Notes: a model not told the origin generated them from the sequence alone. A stretch of 60,000 nucleotides of DNA from Gnetum montanum (GCA_015680685.1 MNCI01004643.1:226263-286262); one strand, 5' to 3'; positions 48,440 through 59,581 are shown, numbered from the stretch's first letter. Translations and numbers: made by a program.

Positions 48440-49100
48440 GAAATTTTTTTATCTCCTACATCACATTCTATACTTAGTCAAAATTTTAGCTTTTTATACT
48501 TAACCATTTTTCCACATAACATTTTCATTTTTTAGGGAGGGATCTGACATCCTTCTCTCTACATAAAAATATTAATATTTCAAGATTTTATAACCTTTTA
48601 TATAAGTGTTATACTTAGAATTATTTCTATCTCCTACATCACATTCTATACTTCATCAAATTTTCAATGTTTGACACTTAGTCAAATTCTTAGCATTTTA
48701 CACTTAACTATATTTTCATGTAAAAATTTTATTTTTAAGGGAAGGATTTGACATCCTTCTCTCTACATAATAACATTAATATTTCAACATTTTATATCCT
48801 TTTATATAAGTTTTATACTTAAACATTTTTTCTATCTCCAACATCATACTCTATACTTAGTCAAATTTTTAGCCTTTTTATACTTAGTCATTTTTCAGCC
48901 TAAAATTTCTATTATTTGGGGAGGGAAATGAGATCCTTCCTTTCACATTATAGTTATATTATTTTAATATTTTATACTATTCATCCACATTTTACACTTA
49001 ATTTTTTTATTCCATCATTCATAGCCTATCATGAACTTAATTTTTTTCAATATTCTATACTTAATCAATTTTCCTGTGATTTTACACTTATTCATTTTTA
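48440..49100. repeat. Imperfect tandem repeat, about 180-205 bp unit, three to four copies
   Basis: TATCTCCTACATCACATTCT recurs at 48450, 48628 and, altered, 48833. AGGGAGGGATCTGACATCC recurs near 48535, 48738 and 48919. Each unit also contains several TATACTTAGTCAAATTTT words. The units are AT-rich and diverged. Confidence 0.7.
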
Positions 49101-49219
49101 GCATAAAAAACTTTACTTTCTCATCATTCCCTATGATTCCTAGTTTGTGTGCAGTAGGCTAAGTTCATATTTAATTGGAGAATTCGTGCTCCTTTGTTTT
49201 ATAATCGATACCATATTAA

Positions 49220-50231
49220 GGGTTACAATGATCTAAAGACTATTTATAGCCACGAGCTACGTATCTCAACACTTAGTTCATGGAGGTGTCCTTGTAGAGG
49301 TGCAATAAAAAATTCTATAGAAACAAGTTATTAATTAATTGTGAGTCAATATCTTCCCACTTGGAGTTGTGGTTCTAAGCATATAGATTATTGCATAGTG
49401 AGGCATATAGTAATGATATTGTTTAGCATATTTAATTAATAAATGTAAAATATAGTACTTACCTAATTAATATACAAATAGTGAAGTAAATCCTAATCTA
49501 GTCTAAGGGTGATGAGCAATTGCTTTTGATTTTTTGTACACATCCTAGACTAGGGTAATCACCACCAAGATTACCAAGTAATAAGGTACTAGATGTGCCA
49601 AGAATATCATTACTCGGTTACCAAGCAATTACATGTTAAACTCAAATTTAGTCATACTCATTCTACTAATTTACTACGATGCATGAAAGTGTAAATTATT
49701 AAGCTAAGTAAATTAAAATGTAAAGAATATAGAAAAATAAATGCTTGGAAAGTAAAATCTAGTGTAAGTTAAAATGTTGTAAGAGATAAGAATGATCCCT
49801 GTCTTATCACCATTATGGAATGTGTTTAAGTATAATGCCACTCAAATAACACTATGTACGAGTAGTTCAAATCCATACGATGGGCCTAGTGGTACGAGTC
49901 TTGGCCTAGTAACCCCCTAGGTCACAAGTTTGATTCTACTAGGTAGCACTGAGTTATAAACTTCTATAAATCTTAGGATGTACCTATGTTTCAATTATTT
50001 CAGGTTCCAACACCCCAAATCCAAACTATGGACACTCACTAACTATTTCTAAAATTCATGGAAATAACTAAGAGAGTCTTTATATCTGTTGCATTAATGA
50101 TGCATTAAATGTTAGAGATTGTCTATTTATAGGCATTTATTACCACTACAAATTTGCATATGAGACATTGCATCATACAATATGACGTTGCATCTTTGAC
50201 ATCGTAGTTCACCAAAAGACTTGTACATCAT
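49220..50231 (-). repeat. LTR remnant of the A subfamily, interrupted by a SINE
   Basis: 49509-49670 aligns with 9212-9360 of the A LTR (GTGATGAGCA, then ACCAAGATTACCAAG, then GGTTACCAAGCAATTAC). A TATA-like TCTATTTATAG lies at about 50127. The left edge is ragged. No internal sequence of its own adjoins it, so it is a solo or truncated LTR. Confidence 0.65.
49876..50015 (+). mobile_element. tRNA-derived SINE (about 140 bp)
   Basis: An A-box-like GGCCTAGTGGTACGAG at 49884 and a B-box-like AAGTTTGATTCT at 49926 are spaced as in tRNA-derived promoters. CCTAGT and ACTAGG can pair as a tRNA-like acceptor stem. The copy of CAAATCCA on each side (49868-49875 and 50016-50023) is a target duplication, and the two flanks join to restore the LTR sequence seen in element A. 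It would be transcribed by RNA polymerase III and moved by LINE proteins. Confidence 0.75.
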
Positions 50232-50234
50232 ACC

Positions 50235-51132
50235 TGATGAGTGGTGAGATACCCCTACACTCAACCATACGAATATAAGCGTAGCACACACGATCCGGTT
50301 GAACTCCGCAGACTAAATGCCTACACACCCCATGGAACACTTAGGGTTAATTATTTTTTGCCTTCCCAAACTTACTTGTAGTTGTCACGGTGTATGGTTA
50401 AACAAGTTTGAGGTATATGATTTTTATTGTTTTTATGTTTATGTCTTTTGTGCTAATGAGGGAAGGGTTGAGAAACTAAGTACTAACTCTAACTAATGCA
50501 CTAAGTCTAAATTACCTAGCATCAGCATCCATTCCCACTTACCGTACACACCCTGAACCTATGCAACCGTGGCTACTAAACGCTAATCGTTACTGGGATT
50601 ACCACGCATAACGCATGTGCTTGAAGTGGTCATACTGAGGCATCTAACTAGCCTAAGCACGATGAGCATCCATTCCTTGGTTATCCATACACATCCTTAA
50701 ATGCTCATAACCAAGTCATACTCATTCCGCGTTACAAGGACATAAGGGTGAGAGAGAATCTAATCACGATGAGCATCCATTCCTTGATTATTCGTACACA
50801 TCGTTAAATGCTCATAATCAAGTTGTACTCATTCTGTGCTACTACAGGTAATAAATAACATGTAAGAAATAACATATAATAAAATCCTATTCCATGCACT
50901 GCAAGGTTTATCCACAAAGCTCGTCTTTATTTTCGTACACAACTTGCGTTCAGGTATAATGTTGCTCGAATAAAGATCCGCTCACTTGGGGACTCCTACT
51001 ATGGGCACATGGAAAATATTCTATCTTTGAAGTGATCAATCTGCCAAAGTTTCCCTACTTCTAGCCTAGGATGATGAAATAAGGAGAAGCTACCTCTTAT
51101 TTATAGATATGATGGTGGACCGCAATATCGCG
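50235..51132 (-). repeat. Left LTR copy 1 of element E
   Basis: It starts TGATGAGTGGTGAGAT, with the TATA box at 51096-51105. It stops in U3 at CAATATCGCG, where copy 2 begins. It contains the duplicated 107-bp U5 block (GAGCAT at 50664 and 50771). Confidence 0.85.
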
Positions 51133-52009
51133 TACCCCTACACTCAACCATACGAATACAAGTGTAGCACACACAATCCGGTCAAACTCCACAGACTAAA
51201 TGCCTACACGCCCCATGGAACACTCAGGGTTGATTATTCGTTGTCTTCCCAAACTTACTTGTAGTTTTCACGATGTATGGTTAAGTAAGTCTAAGGTATA
51301 TGAATTTTATGGTCTTTTATGTTTATGTCTTCTATGCTAATGAGGGAAGGATTGAGAAACTAAGTACTAACTCTAACTAATGCACTAAGTCTACATTACC
51401 TAGCGTCAGCATCCGTTCCCACTTACCGTACACACCCTGAACCTATGCAATCGTGGCTACCAAATGCTAATCATTACTGGGATCACCACGCGTAACACAC
51501 ATGCTCGAAGTGGTTGTACTGAGGCACTTAACTAGCCTAAGCATGATGAGCATCCATTCCTTGACTATCCGTACACATTCGTAAATGCTTGTAATCAAGT
51601 TGTACTCATCCCACGTTACTAGGAGATAAGGGTAAGAGAGAATCTAATTACGATGAGCATCCATTCCTTGATTATCCGTACACATCGTTAAATGCTCATA
51701 ATCAAGTCGTACTCATTCCGCACTATTGCAGGTAATAAATAACATGTAATAAAATCCTATTCCATGCACTGCAAGGTTTATCCACAAAGCTCATCTTTAT
51801 TGTCGTACACAACTTGCGTTCAGGTACAATGTTGCTCGAATAAAGATCTGTTCACTTGGGGACTCCAATTGCGGGCACATGGAAAATATTCTATCTTTGG
51901 AGTGATCAATCTACCAGAGGTTCCCTACTTCTAGCCTAGGATGATGAAATAAGGGGAAGCCACCTCTTATTTATAGATATTGCGGCCCATGCAATATTGC
52001 GTCCCATCA
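51133..52009 (-). repeat. Left LTR copy 2 of element E
   Basis: It lacks about the first 15 bases of the LTR (starting TACCCCTACACTC) and ends GCGTCCCATCA next to the polypurine tract. The TATA box is at 51966-51975, and the U5 block is duplicated at 51548 and 51655. It is aligned with copy 1 and with 57391-58442. Confidence 0.85.
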
Positions 52010-52018
52010 TACCCCCAT
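52010..52018 (-). promoter_or_regulatory. Polypurine tract of element E
   Basis: TACCCCCAT (minus ATGGGGGTA) abuts the LTR. The 15-base string TACCCCCATGACTAA recurs exactly at 52577-52591. Confidence 0.8.
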
Positions 52019-52189
52019 GACTAAATGAAAACTTGTCCTCGAGTTCATTACAATAATATTAGGGAGGTATGGGATTATTGAGGAAATGGAACTAATGGGA
52101 TGACATGTGAATGGATCATCATTACAAGACACAATAGACTAGTGTTCATGACAACAAGGGTGAACACCTTATTACATTGACATCAAGCC

Positions 52190-52405
52190 TCATTTGGCAA
52201 CTGAGAGAAAAGAGAAGAGAGAAGAGGAGAGGAGAAGAAGAGAGAAGAAGTCTTTTTGCTGCCAATGCCCAGATTGTGCCTTTTGTTGTCCATCCATAAG
52301 CACATCATCAATCTTGCTCCTTGCATAGCTACTTTTAGCACTGCTCCATTCCAAGTGCTCCTTCCAGATCTGGTCTATTATTGCATGATCTCCATCTGCA
52401 CACAC
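52190..52405 (-). other. Short 3' frame of element E after an acceptor-like site
   Basis: TTGTGTGTGCAG directly precedes an ATG at 52395, as in C. The ATG frame stops soon; an overlapping frame (CADGDHAII ... SGHWQQ, 71 codons without a stop) matches the same frame of C (CADGKH ... SRHWQQ). Purine-rich DNA at 52200-52250 encodes its Leu/Ser/Phe-rich end. Coding status is uncertain. Confidence 0.3.
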
Positions 52406-52409
52406 AACA

Positions 52410-54040
52410 TAGTCTTATATTAGCAAGGGTAAATGAATTTCAATGTGGGTAATACCTTGCTTTGATGTAAGTCCATTGGTTGGGTTGTGGTATGACCGAT
52501 TATGGATATGGAGATGTAGAAATGATGACTACCGAAGGTGTAGGGGTTAGGAGAAAATCGAAAAAAGTGGGCCTCGTACCCCCATGACTAATCATGAACC
52601 TCCGATAGCGAGAGAATGGAAAAAGAATAAGAACAAGAAAGAGGAAGAAAAAGAGAAAACTAGGACATTGATAAAATAGATGTCAAGATGGAAATGAACA
52701 AAATAAAATTAATTGCAAAATGTTAAGGGAAAGAATTTAACTGATGCACCAAATAGGAGTGTCAGTGGGTCCTCCCCAAAGTAGGCTCATGCCCTTAGTG
52801 CCCTAACAAATCCACATTCAAAGAGTCTGTAGGCTCTGGGAATGTCCTTTGGAACAAGAGTTAAAGTCTTAACCATGAGAATTTACCAAAAAGAAAACAA
52901 TGTATCTACCAAAATATACACTAATGATACAACCGACAATGAGGTGAACAATGGAGAGAAGGGTGGAGAGAAGAGGATGGAATGGAATCCCAAGAACAAG
53001 GTGGTGTATAGCCCTTTGTGTGTTTCATGATTAATGTGACTTGGCAAATCTCATTCCAACTCTGGCCTCAAACCAACCACATCTAGTGACTTCGCATCAA
53101 CGCACTTGGCCAAACCATCCACTTGAGTAACAAGAATGCATCTCCAAAAGCCACCACCATTCCAACGAAACAAAGGAGAGAATGGGAAGCGAGAAGGGCC
53201 TTAGTTAGAGGGAACACATTTGGTTCCATAACCAGTGCTTGTAGCCCAAGAGATTATTTTGTCTAAGGGGTGTGCTTTGAATTTTCACTTTCTTTATTTA
53301 TTTTTATGTTTTTATGCGTGAGAACCACACCATGCAAAGACTTCTTATTTTTATTGTCTCAGCTTCCGATAATTGGGTAACATCGGAATGACAAGAAAAA
53401 TCAAGAAGAAAACATCCAAAAAACCAAGAGAATGGCCAACACAAATGCATCAAGTTCCCTTGAAGTCACACCCTTTTCAAACCTTGATTCCTTCCTTAGT
53501 TTGAGAAGCACCCAATCACCGATTCGTTAAAGTTCTTATTAGGAAGGGGACTATACATTTCCAAGCCAAGAGAGACCATAGACTTTGGTGGATGGATGGT
53601 TGAAGTGGACTCATTGTCTGCCATATCAAAAGAACATACCTTAGTGTCAACATCATAACTTAAAGGTAAAAACCAAACATTAGCAATCAATGAAAAATAG
53701 CTCATACCATCGTGAAGAACACTTATTAGGTGACAAACTTACAAGGTGGATCACACGCACATGCACACACACATACAAAATGGAAAAGTGTAACGATGTT
53801 GTAAAACAAAAACAAGAAAAGTTAAAGAAATCTACAAAACAAAAACATGTAAGATAAAACGTGTAAAACAAAAACTTGTAAAACAAAAACATGTAAAAAA
53901 ATGTGTTAAAAAAACTTGAAAAAAAATGTGTAAGACAAAAACTAAAAAGAACTGAGGGTCTCCAATGGTTAGCATAGATGGCCATCTCCCCCATGACTGA
54001 ACGGAAAGGGAGAGATCTGAAATAATGAGTGCCTATTTGA
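52410..54040 (-). other. Non-coding post-pol spacer of element E
   Basis: It is bracketed by GTACCCCCATGACTAAT at 52576 and ATCTCCCCCATGACTGA at 53984. Shared blocks: GTGGGTCCTCCCCAAAG at 52767, CCAGTGCTTGTAGCCC at 53233 and GAGAACCACACCATGCAAAG at 53319. An A-rich run of AAAACAAAAAC words lies at 53790-53950. Confidence 0.65.
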
Positions 54041-54157
54041 ATTTCGCAAAAGTGCCCAACTTCTCCCCATTGATGTTTTTAGGTTGAGGGGTGGAAGTTG
54101 GTGATGCTCATATTCCAATGTGTCTATGCCTTCGTTATTAGCATGAGTTTCCTTAGT

Positions 54158-54871
54158 TCATTCCATGCATATTAATTTGCTCTTCCTAGTACTTGTCAAC
54201 CACGGGGTGTCTACTACTGGTGTGGTTGCTACATACAAGCACCTTTGAATTTGTATTGCTTGGGCACACCAATTACATGGAAGTAATGCTGAACACTCTT
54301 CCATGTCATCACCCTCTGTGTCACTATATGTGATGCATGGAACTTTCTTCTTCTCAATCTTTCCGTAAATGTTTATCTTAGATATCTGTAAGGAAAGATC
54401 ACAGATCCCTAGGTACGCGTCTACTGTACTTAGCCATGGCCTTCCCATTATAATTGGGAAGCCCCCTTCATTGTTAACTTCAATCACTAGGAAATTGACT
54501 GGGTATGACCACCCACACACAATTGTGATGATGTCCTCCACCAATCCTAAGGGAATGGTGATGGACTGGTCAGCAAGCTCTAGTTGAATGTTACTCTTCT
54601 TAAGTTGGGGCAAGTTCCAGGCTTGATACATTTCTCGTGATATTAAATTGACCCCAGAACCTGAGTTAAGAAGAGCCTGATGTGGTGCATTCCCGACGAT
54701 TTGCAAATAGATTAAGGGGCTCCCAAGGTCAGATAGTTTCCTGGGAAGGTGGCCTACCTTAATCCAGTAGGTTACGGTAGGGGTCAACATAACCGTATGC
54801 GTATAGTTCTTTTGGACTAAAGGGTGCTCCGAAGTATTAGATGATGGAGGCATGTACATCGGCTCAACCAT
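54158..54871 (-). pseudogene. pol: Aspartic protease of element E
   Basis: A 237-codon open stretch, the longest in the window. It includes VMLTPTVTYWIKVGHLPRK, the active-site region ALLNSGSGVNLIS, GLVEDIITIVCGW and FPIIMGRPWLST. The catalytic Asp is Asn here (AAC), which should inactivate it; C and D have DLGS. The frame ends in the short linker that precedes RT in C, but RT is absent. Confidence 0.82.
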
Positions 54872-57247
54872 TTATTATTGTAAGAGTTTGTTTGGGCTTC
54901 TAGTTCTGAAGAAAGGCCTTTTCTTTGTATAGTTGTCAGAACCAGCACCAGGTTAAATATTTATAGCTCTCGCAACGTTACGTTGTTGCGGTTGAGTAGG
55001 GAGTTCCCCTTGCATTATTGGAACAGGTTGTATGGGAACTACAGGTGGAAGAGGTACGGATGGAGTTGGAGTATGGGATGAATGTGAGATGCCTCCCAGG
55101 GGAGAAGGAGTCCTCTTGAAGTACTCCCAAACTTGGTAGTTACGTTGGGGAGTTGTGTGATCCATAGAGTCACTTAGAGAAACTGGCTGCTGCACATAAT
55201 AACCATAAGGATCGGGCTGTCGGTAAGGGTACTGTTGTGTCGACAGTGGCATCCCCCATGACTATGGGTATTGCCACTACTGATGTTGTCCAATGGGCTG
55301 TGGTGGAGTTCCACTTGGATAGTACGTTAGTGGTTGGTGGAACTACCTTGGGTTACCTTGTGGATAAGGTAACCTTCGGGGTGATTGCCGTTGGTTGAGT
55401 CTTAGATTTAGCGCATACACCCCAGACTCCTGTAGATGTGAGATAACTAGGCAACATCCCTTAGGATGGTCATAGTGGCAGATCTCACATCCACCATCAT
55501 CATATATGTTAGAGTCCATAGCCTCATTGGAGATAGGAATTTTCCCCTTACCCTTGTTATGTGCAGGGCTTGAATTTCTCCACTTTGTCTTACCTTTGTC
55601 ACTACTTCATTCCTCCTTAGAATCTTCTACAATTTTCAAAACAATTTTAAGTTTGGAGTCTAAGGAATCCCACAATTGGTCCATCTTGGCCGATACCTCG
55701 GTTGTTAATTTTTGCATCGGCAAGGTTTTCCGGTTCGCCAACTCTTTGAGTGGTGACTCATCCTCCTCATCACAGAATTTCACTCCCTTCTTTCAAAGGG
55801 AGGGATCGCGATTGTATTCTCTAGCACTTTCCCTCTTGCGTAGCTCACCTCCTTCGTTTGCTACTTGTTCCAATAAGTGACGTACTTCATGGGCTCTAAG
55901 TTGTGATAGTCTTCCTTGGGCATAAGTCCCAAGGGTTCTTCTCGTTTCAAGCCTTAGCCCATCCACGATGTGGCGAAGTTGATCCCGCTGAGCGTGCCCA
56001 TGGCCCAGGCAACGATGTAACAATGTGTAGTAGCAGGCCATGGTAGCATCCAAGGGTTCATAAGTACCTTGTTTCCAGCCTTGGATCTGCTTACACAAAT
56101 TGGACACTCTAGAGTACGTCTAATATTTATCGTTGAAGAGTTCTAGCATCGTACTCCACCTCTTGATGGTTTTTGGTTCTAAGGACTGGTACCAACTCTC
56201 TGCTTCTTTGGTGAGTGTCCTTGGGACAACTTAAGTTTTTGCCACTCATTTTCTATATTTTTCAAGGCACAGGCATCATGGAATGCCTGTAAATGATGCT
56301 ACGGATCAGCATTATATCCCCCTTCAAAATGTGGGATATTATTCATGTCTAAATGCTTGATCTAACTGTCCTTTTGGTGCCTTGTTGGAATCCTAACAGC
56401 CTCCGTTATGTCAAGCATACTTCGGGTTGCGAGTAGGGGCTCGTCATGATAATCTCTTTCATGATGTCTGTGATGTCTTCGTGGTTTCCTACTCTCCCTA
56501 CGTCCTTCCCCTATCCTCACTGTTATGTTCGTGGTGGCTACGCCCACATGTGAAAGGAGAGGGTGAGTGGTAAGATGAAGGAGAAGAGGAAGGAGAACCA
56601 TCACCATGATGATGTTTCTTACCCTCTCTTCGGCTGCTTCGACCCCGATCGTTATGACGATCTAAGTGCCCGTCCTTAGCGTGAGTTGTTGTTCCTTCCA
56701 TGAACAGTTGGCATTCACGGGGATCAGAACCAGTGTTATGTATCGTTGAGCATAGGTTATGATGCCTTACCTCCTCACCATCGTGAGGAGGGGGAACATC
56801 ATTTGCTAAAGAACCTATTATAAGGGGTTCCTCATCTCCTATTTCGCTAAGGACGTACGGGACCTCGCCCTTCAACAGTGTATGTTAACTCTCCTATCTT
56901 AAGTCCCTGATACATTGTGCGTCTGTGGGATAATAATCCCTCATATCAAAATCTTCAGCAACGTATTCAGCAAATAATTCTGTAATGCTAATTTGTGTCA
57001 AAGCACGGAAGAGCATGTTAGAGACTGATCGATTTGGGGGTAACACGATGTTACCTTATAGATCTCTCCATCGCAGCTGTTCATCTTGATGGAGGATAAA
57101 GGTAAAGTTTGGAATATACTCATCAAGATGAGTATAAACTATGTTGTATTGTTTAGGACTTGGTTGATTTTGGTTATGTGTTGTATGTTGTCGATTGTCT
57201 CTAGTGTTAGTCCTAGGTGGTAAATTACTTTTGTGAGAAGAAGTCAT
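54872..57247 (-). pseudogene. gag: gag of element E
   Basis: The ATG at 57247 begins MTSSHKSNLPPR, then IVYTHLDEYIPNFTFILHQD and a His/Ser/Arg-rich tract (56700-56500). The capsid core has GGYNADP, LQAFHDACALKNIENEW, RVSNLCKQIQGWKQG, RDQLRHIVDGLRLETRR and LRAHEVRHLLEQV (56340-55850). A zinc knuckle CEICHYDHPKGCC lies at about 55450-55490, with a Pro/Gln/Tyr-rich C-terminus to about 54950. About eight stops or frameshifts. It has the most complete core of the family here, including the part lost from C. Confidence 0.8.
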
Positions 57248-57371
57248 TTTTATTGGTGTGCTATTTCACCGTTATATAATTCTTGTTTAATTAATTAACT
57301 TGAAGGTTCGTTTAGGCTCCCAACGATGTGAGTGATATCCTTTATGTTCTATTCGGTGCACAAACACTTAG

Positions 57372-57389
57372 TCCCCGACAACAGCGCCA
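57372..57389 (-). promoter_or_regulatory. Primer binding site of element E (tRNA-Asp)
   Basis: TCCCCGACAACAGCGCCA differs at two positions from the tRNA-Asp 3' end. One base separates it from the LTR at 57391. Confidence 0.87.
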
Positions 57390-57820
57390 ATGATGAGTGG
57401 CGAGATACCCCTACACTTAAAGGATACGAATATGAGCATAGCACACACGATCCAGTCGAACTTCGCAAACTAAATGCCTACATGCCCCATGGAACACTTA
57501 GGGTTAATTATTCGTTGTCTTCCCAAACTTACTTGTAGTTGTCACGGTGTACGATTAAGCAAGTCTGAGGTATATTATTTTTATGGTTTTTATGTTTATG
57601 TCTTCTACGCTAATGAGAGAAGGGTTGAGAAACTATGTACTAACTCTAACTAATGCACTAAGTCTAAATTACCTAGTGTCAGCATCTGTTCCCACTTACT
57701 GTACACACCCTAAACCTATGCAATCGTGGCTACCAAACGCTAATCGTTACTGGGATCACCATGCATAACGCACGTGCTTGAAGTGGTCATACTGAGGCAC
57801 CTAACTAGCCTAAGCACGAT

Positions 57821-58000
57821 GAGCATCCGTTTCTTGGTTATCCGTACACATCTTTAAATGCTCGTAACCAAGTCATACTCATTCCGTGTTACTAGGAGAT
57901 AAGGGTGAGAGAGAATCTAATTGCGATGAGCATCCGTTCCTTGATTATCCGTACACATCGTTAAATGCTCGTAATCAAGTCGTACTCATTCTGCACTACT
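57821..58000 (-). repeat. Duplicated 107-bp U5 block with covarying stem
   Basis: GAGCAT at 57821 and 57928 are 107 bases apart. Each unit contains CTTGRTTA and, 24 bases on, its complement TAAYCAAG: unit 1 has G and C, unit 2 has A and T at the paired position. The same duplication is present in both left LTR copies. Confidence 0.75.
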
Positions 58001-58318
58001 GCAGGTAATAAATAACAAGTAATAAATTCATATTCCATGCACTTCAAGGTTTATCCAAGAAGCTCGTCTTTATTGTCATACACAACTTGCGTTCAGGTAC
58101 AATGTTGCTTGAATAAAGATACGTTCACTTGGGGACTCCTACTGCGGGCACATGGAATATTCTATCTTTGGAGTGATCAATCTGCCAGAGTTTCCCTACT
58201 TCTAGCCTAGGATGATGAAATAAGGGGAAGCCGCCTCTTATTTATAGATATGACAGCGGACCGCGATATCGCATACACGATATTGCAGGGAAAGACGCAA
58301 TATCGCGTATGCAATATT

Positions 58319-58414
58319 GCGAGGGATGCCATATCGCGACTGCCGCAATATCGCATACGCAATATTGCGAGGGATGCCATATCGCGACTGCCGCAATATC
58401 GCATACGCAATATT
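58319..58414 (-). repeat. 48-bp tandem repeat in U3, two exact units
   Basis: 58319-58366 and 58367-58414 are identical and CpG-rich, each with CATATCGCG and CAATATCGCATACGCAATAT words. They lie between the TATA box and the LTR start, where enhancers of LTR promoters sit. Confidence 0.9.
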
Positions 58415-58442
58415 GTGGCCCATGCGATATCGCGTCCCATCA

Positions 58443-58701
58443 ATACCCCATACCTAACTAAAAACTCATCCTTGAGTTAAACAAAATTAGAAAAGAGTTT
58501 GTTACAAAATTTATGATAGTGACACTAATGAACTGAATAACTAATAGACTGTATAACAATGACTTCAGTGCTACATTACAAAACTTTATTCAAGTGGGAT
58601 TTTACAAAAATGACAAAAACTCTTAATAAACTTAGTCCCACTTTTATAATTTTGTAACCAACTTAATCCCACTTTTGTTTAACTCAAAGATGAATTTTTA
58701 G
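58443..58701. repeat. Inverted stub: two 3' ends of internal sequence facing apart
   Basis: 58443-58515 reads as a minus-strand polypurine region (TACCCCATACCTAACTAAAAACTCATCC-like, abutting the E LTR). 58630-58701 is its diverged reverse complement (TTTTGTTTAACTCAAAGATGAATTTTT) abutting the J LTR; the purine tract itself is missing on that side. The arms are about 70 bases around a roughly 110-base centre. Confidence 0.7.
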
Positions 58702-59580
58702 TGAGTCACATTGAATAAATCAAGTGCAATATTGCACCTATGATATCATAGCTGCCATATTATATGCTTTAGTATGACATTATAGATGTGTTGTGTTTGG
58801 GGTAGGTGATTTCTATAAATAATGCTCAACTGCTACACTTAATGCATCTTTTAGTCCATCCTTAACTAAACACTTGCAATTTTATTCTATGAATTTATTG
58901 TTAGTCTGTGAGTGCCTACAAAGTGAATTTGAAGTGATTATACAAAGTCTTATTTGAGTGACATTCTACCTAGATGTAATTCTATGAGAATAGTAAGATC
59001 AAGATCATTGTTATCCATTCTAGCATTTTATTTAGAATAGATATTTACTTTCTAATGCAATTTGCATTTCCTTGTTATTTACATTTTTGGTGTCATTTAC
59101 ATTTCTACTACATAACAATAACCTGGTGGAATGAGTATAATTAGTTTTGAGTATAACATGTAGTCGTTTCACATCCCAATAGTGATAATGCTTGGTTTGG
59201 CTACTAGTGTGTCACTTAGTAATTCCAATAATAGTTACACTAGTTTAGGACTTGTGCAACAACTTGGGAACAAATGCTCATTACTCTAGGCTAATATAGA
59301 ATTTGCTTTTATTGTTCATTAGAATAAGTAGTTTACACAATCAATAATCATATTTTGCTTTATTGTTATTATAGTTAAATAGCATCATTATATCATATGA
59401 CTCACTATGCATTAACACATACACCTTGATCATAACTAGCTCTTGTGGGAAAACAATGATCAATAATCTACACATTAACTCTCTAGAAATTACATTAACC
59501 CATCAATGGATTATCATTAGGTTGCACACAATGTTTCTATTTTGTATGGTTAAGCATAGGGGAACTCTCACTGCTCATCA
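58702..59580 (+). repeat. LTR J, plus orientation
   Basis: It starts near TGAGTCAC, with U3 palindromic words GTGCAATATTGCACC and ATGATATCAT, a TATA box CTATAAATAA at 58813-58822, and the end TATGGTTAAGCATAGG then CTGCTCATCA. A primer site follows directly, so it acted as a 5' LTR. Confidence 0.75.
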
Positions 59581-59581
59581 T

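Larger units (their letters stand above)
50235..58442 (-). mobile_element. Element E: Athila-like element with gag and protease but no RT or integrase
   Basis: Minus-strand order from the right: LTR 57391-58442, primer site, gag, protease, then a direct jump near 54035-54055 to the post-pol spacer, short 3' frame, polypurine tract, and two LTR copies in tandem. Compared with C, about 2.9 kb of RT, RNase H and integrase is absent. The cis signals are the best kept in the window. Confidence 0.83.
57391..58442 (-). repeat. 5' LTR of element E (1,052 bp)
   Basis: It runs from TGATGAGTGGCGAGAT to GCGTCCCATCA. The minus-strand TATA box is at 58237-58246 and AATAAAG (plus CTTTATT) at about 58069. 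U3 is longer than in the left copies because of a 48-bp tandem repeat. It has a primer site on its left and a polypurine tract (58443) on its right, so it is shared with a second, mostly lost, element. Confidence 0.87.

Noticed and set aside
49880-49945. Possible tRNA gene
   Set aside because: A- and B-box-like motifs are present but no complete cloverleaf, and the segment is a target-duplicated insertion, so a SINE fits better.
58319-58414. CRISPR-like array
   Set aside because: Only two directly adjacent units without spacers, inside a plant LTR.
58207-58480. Open frames on both strands with repeated AYAILRQSRYG-like segments
   Set aside because: They are a by-product of the 48-bp exact tandem repeat in the LTR U3; no protein motif and both strands stay open for the same reason.
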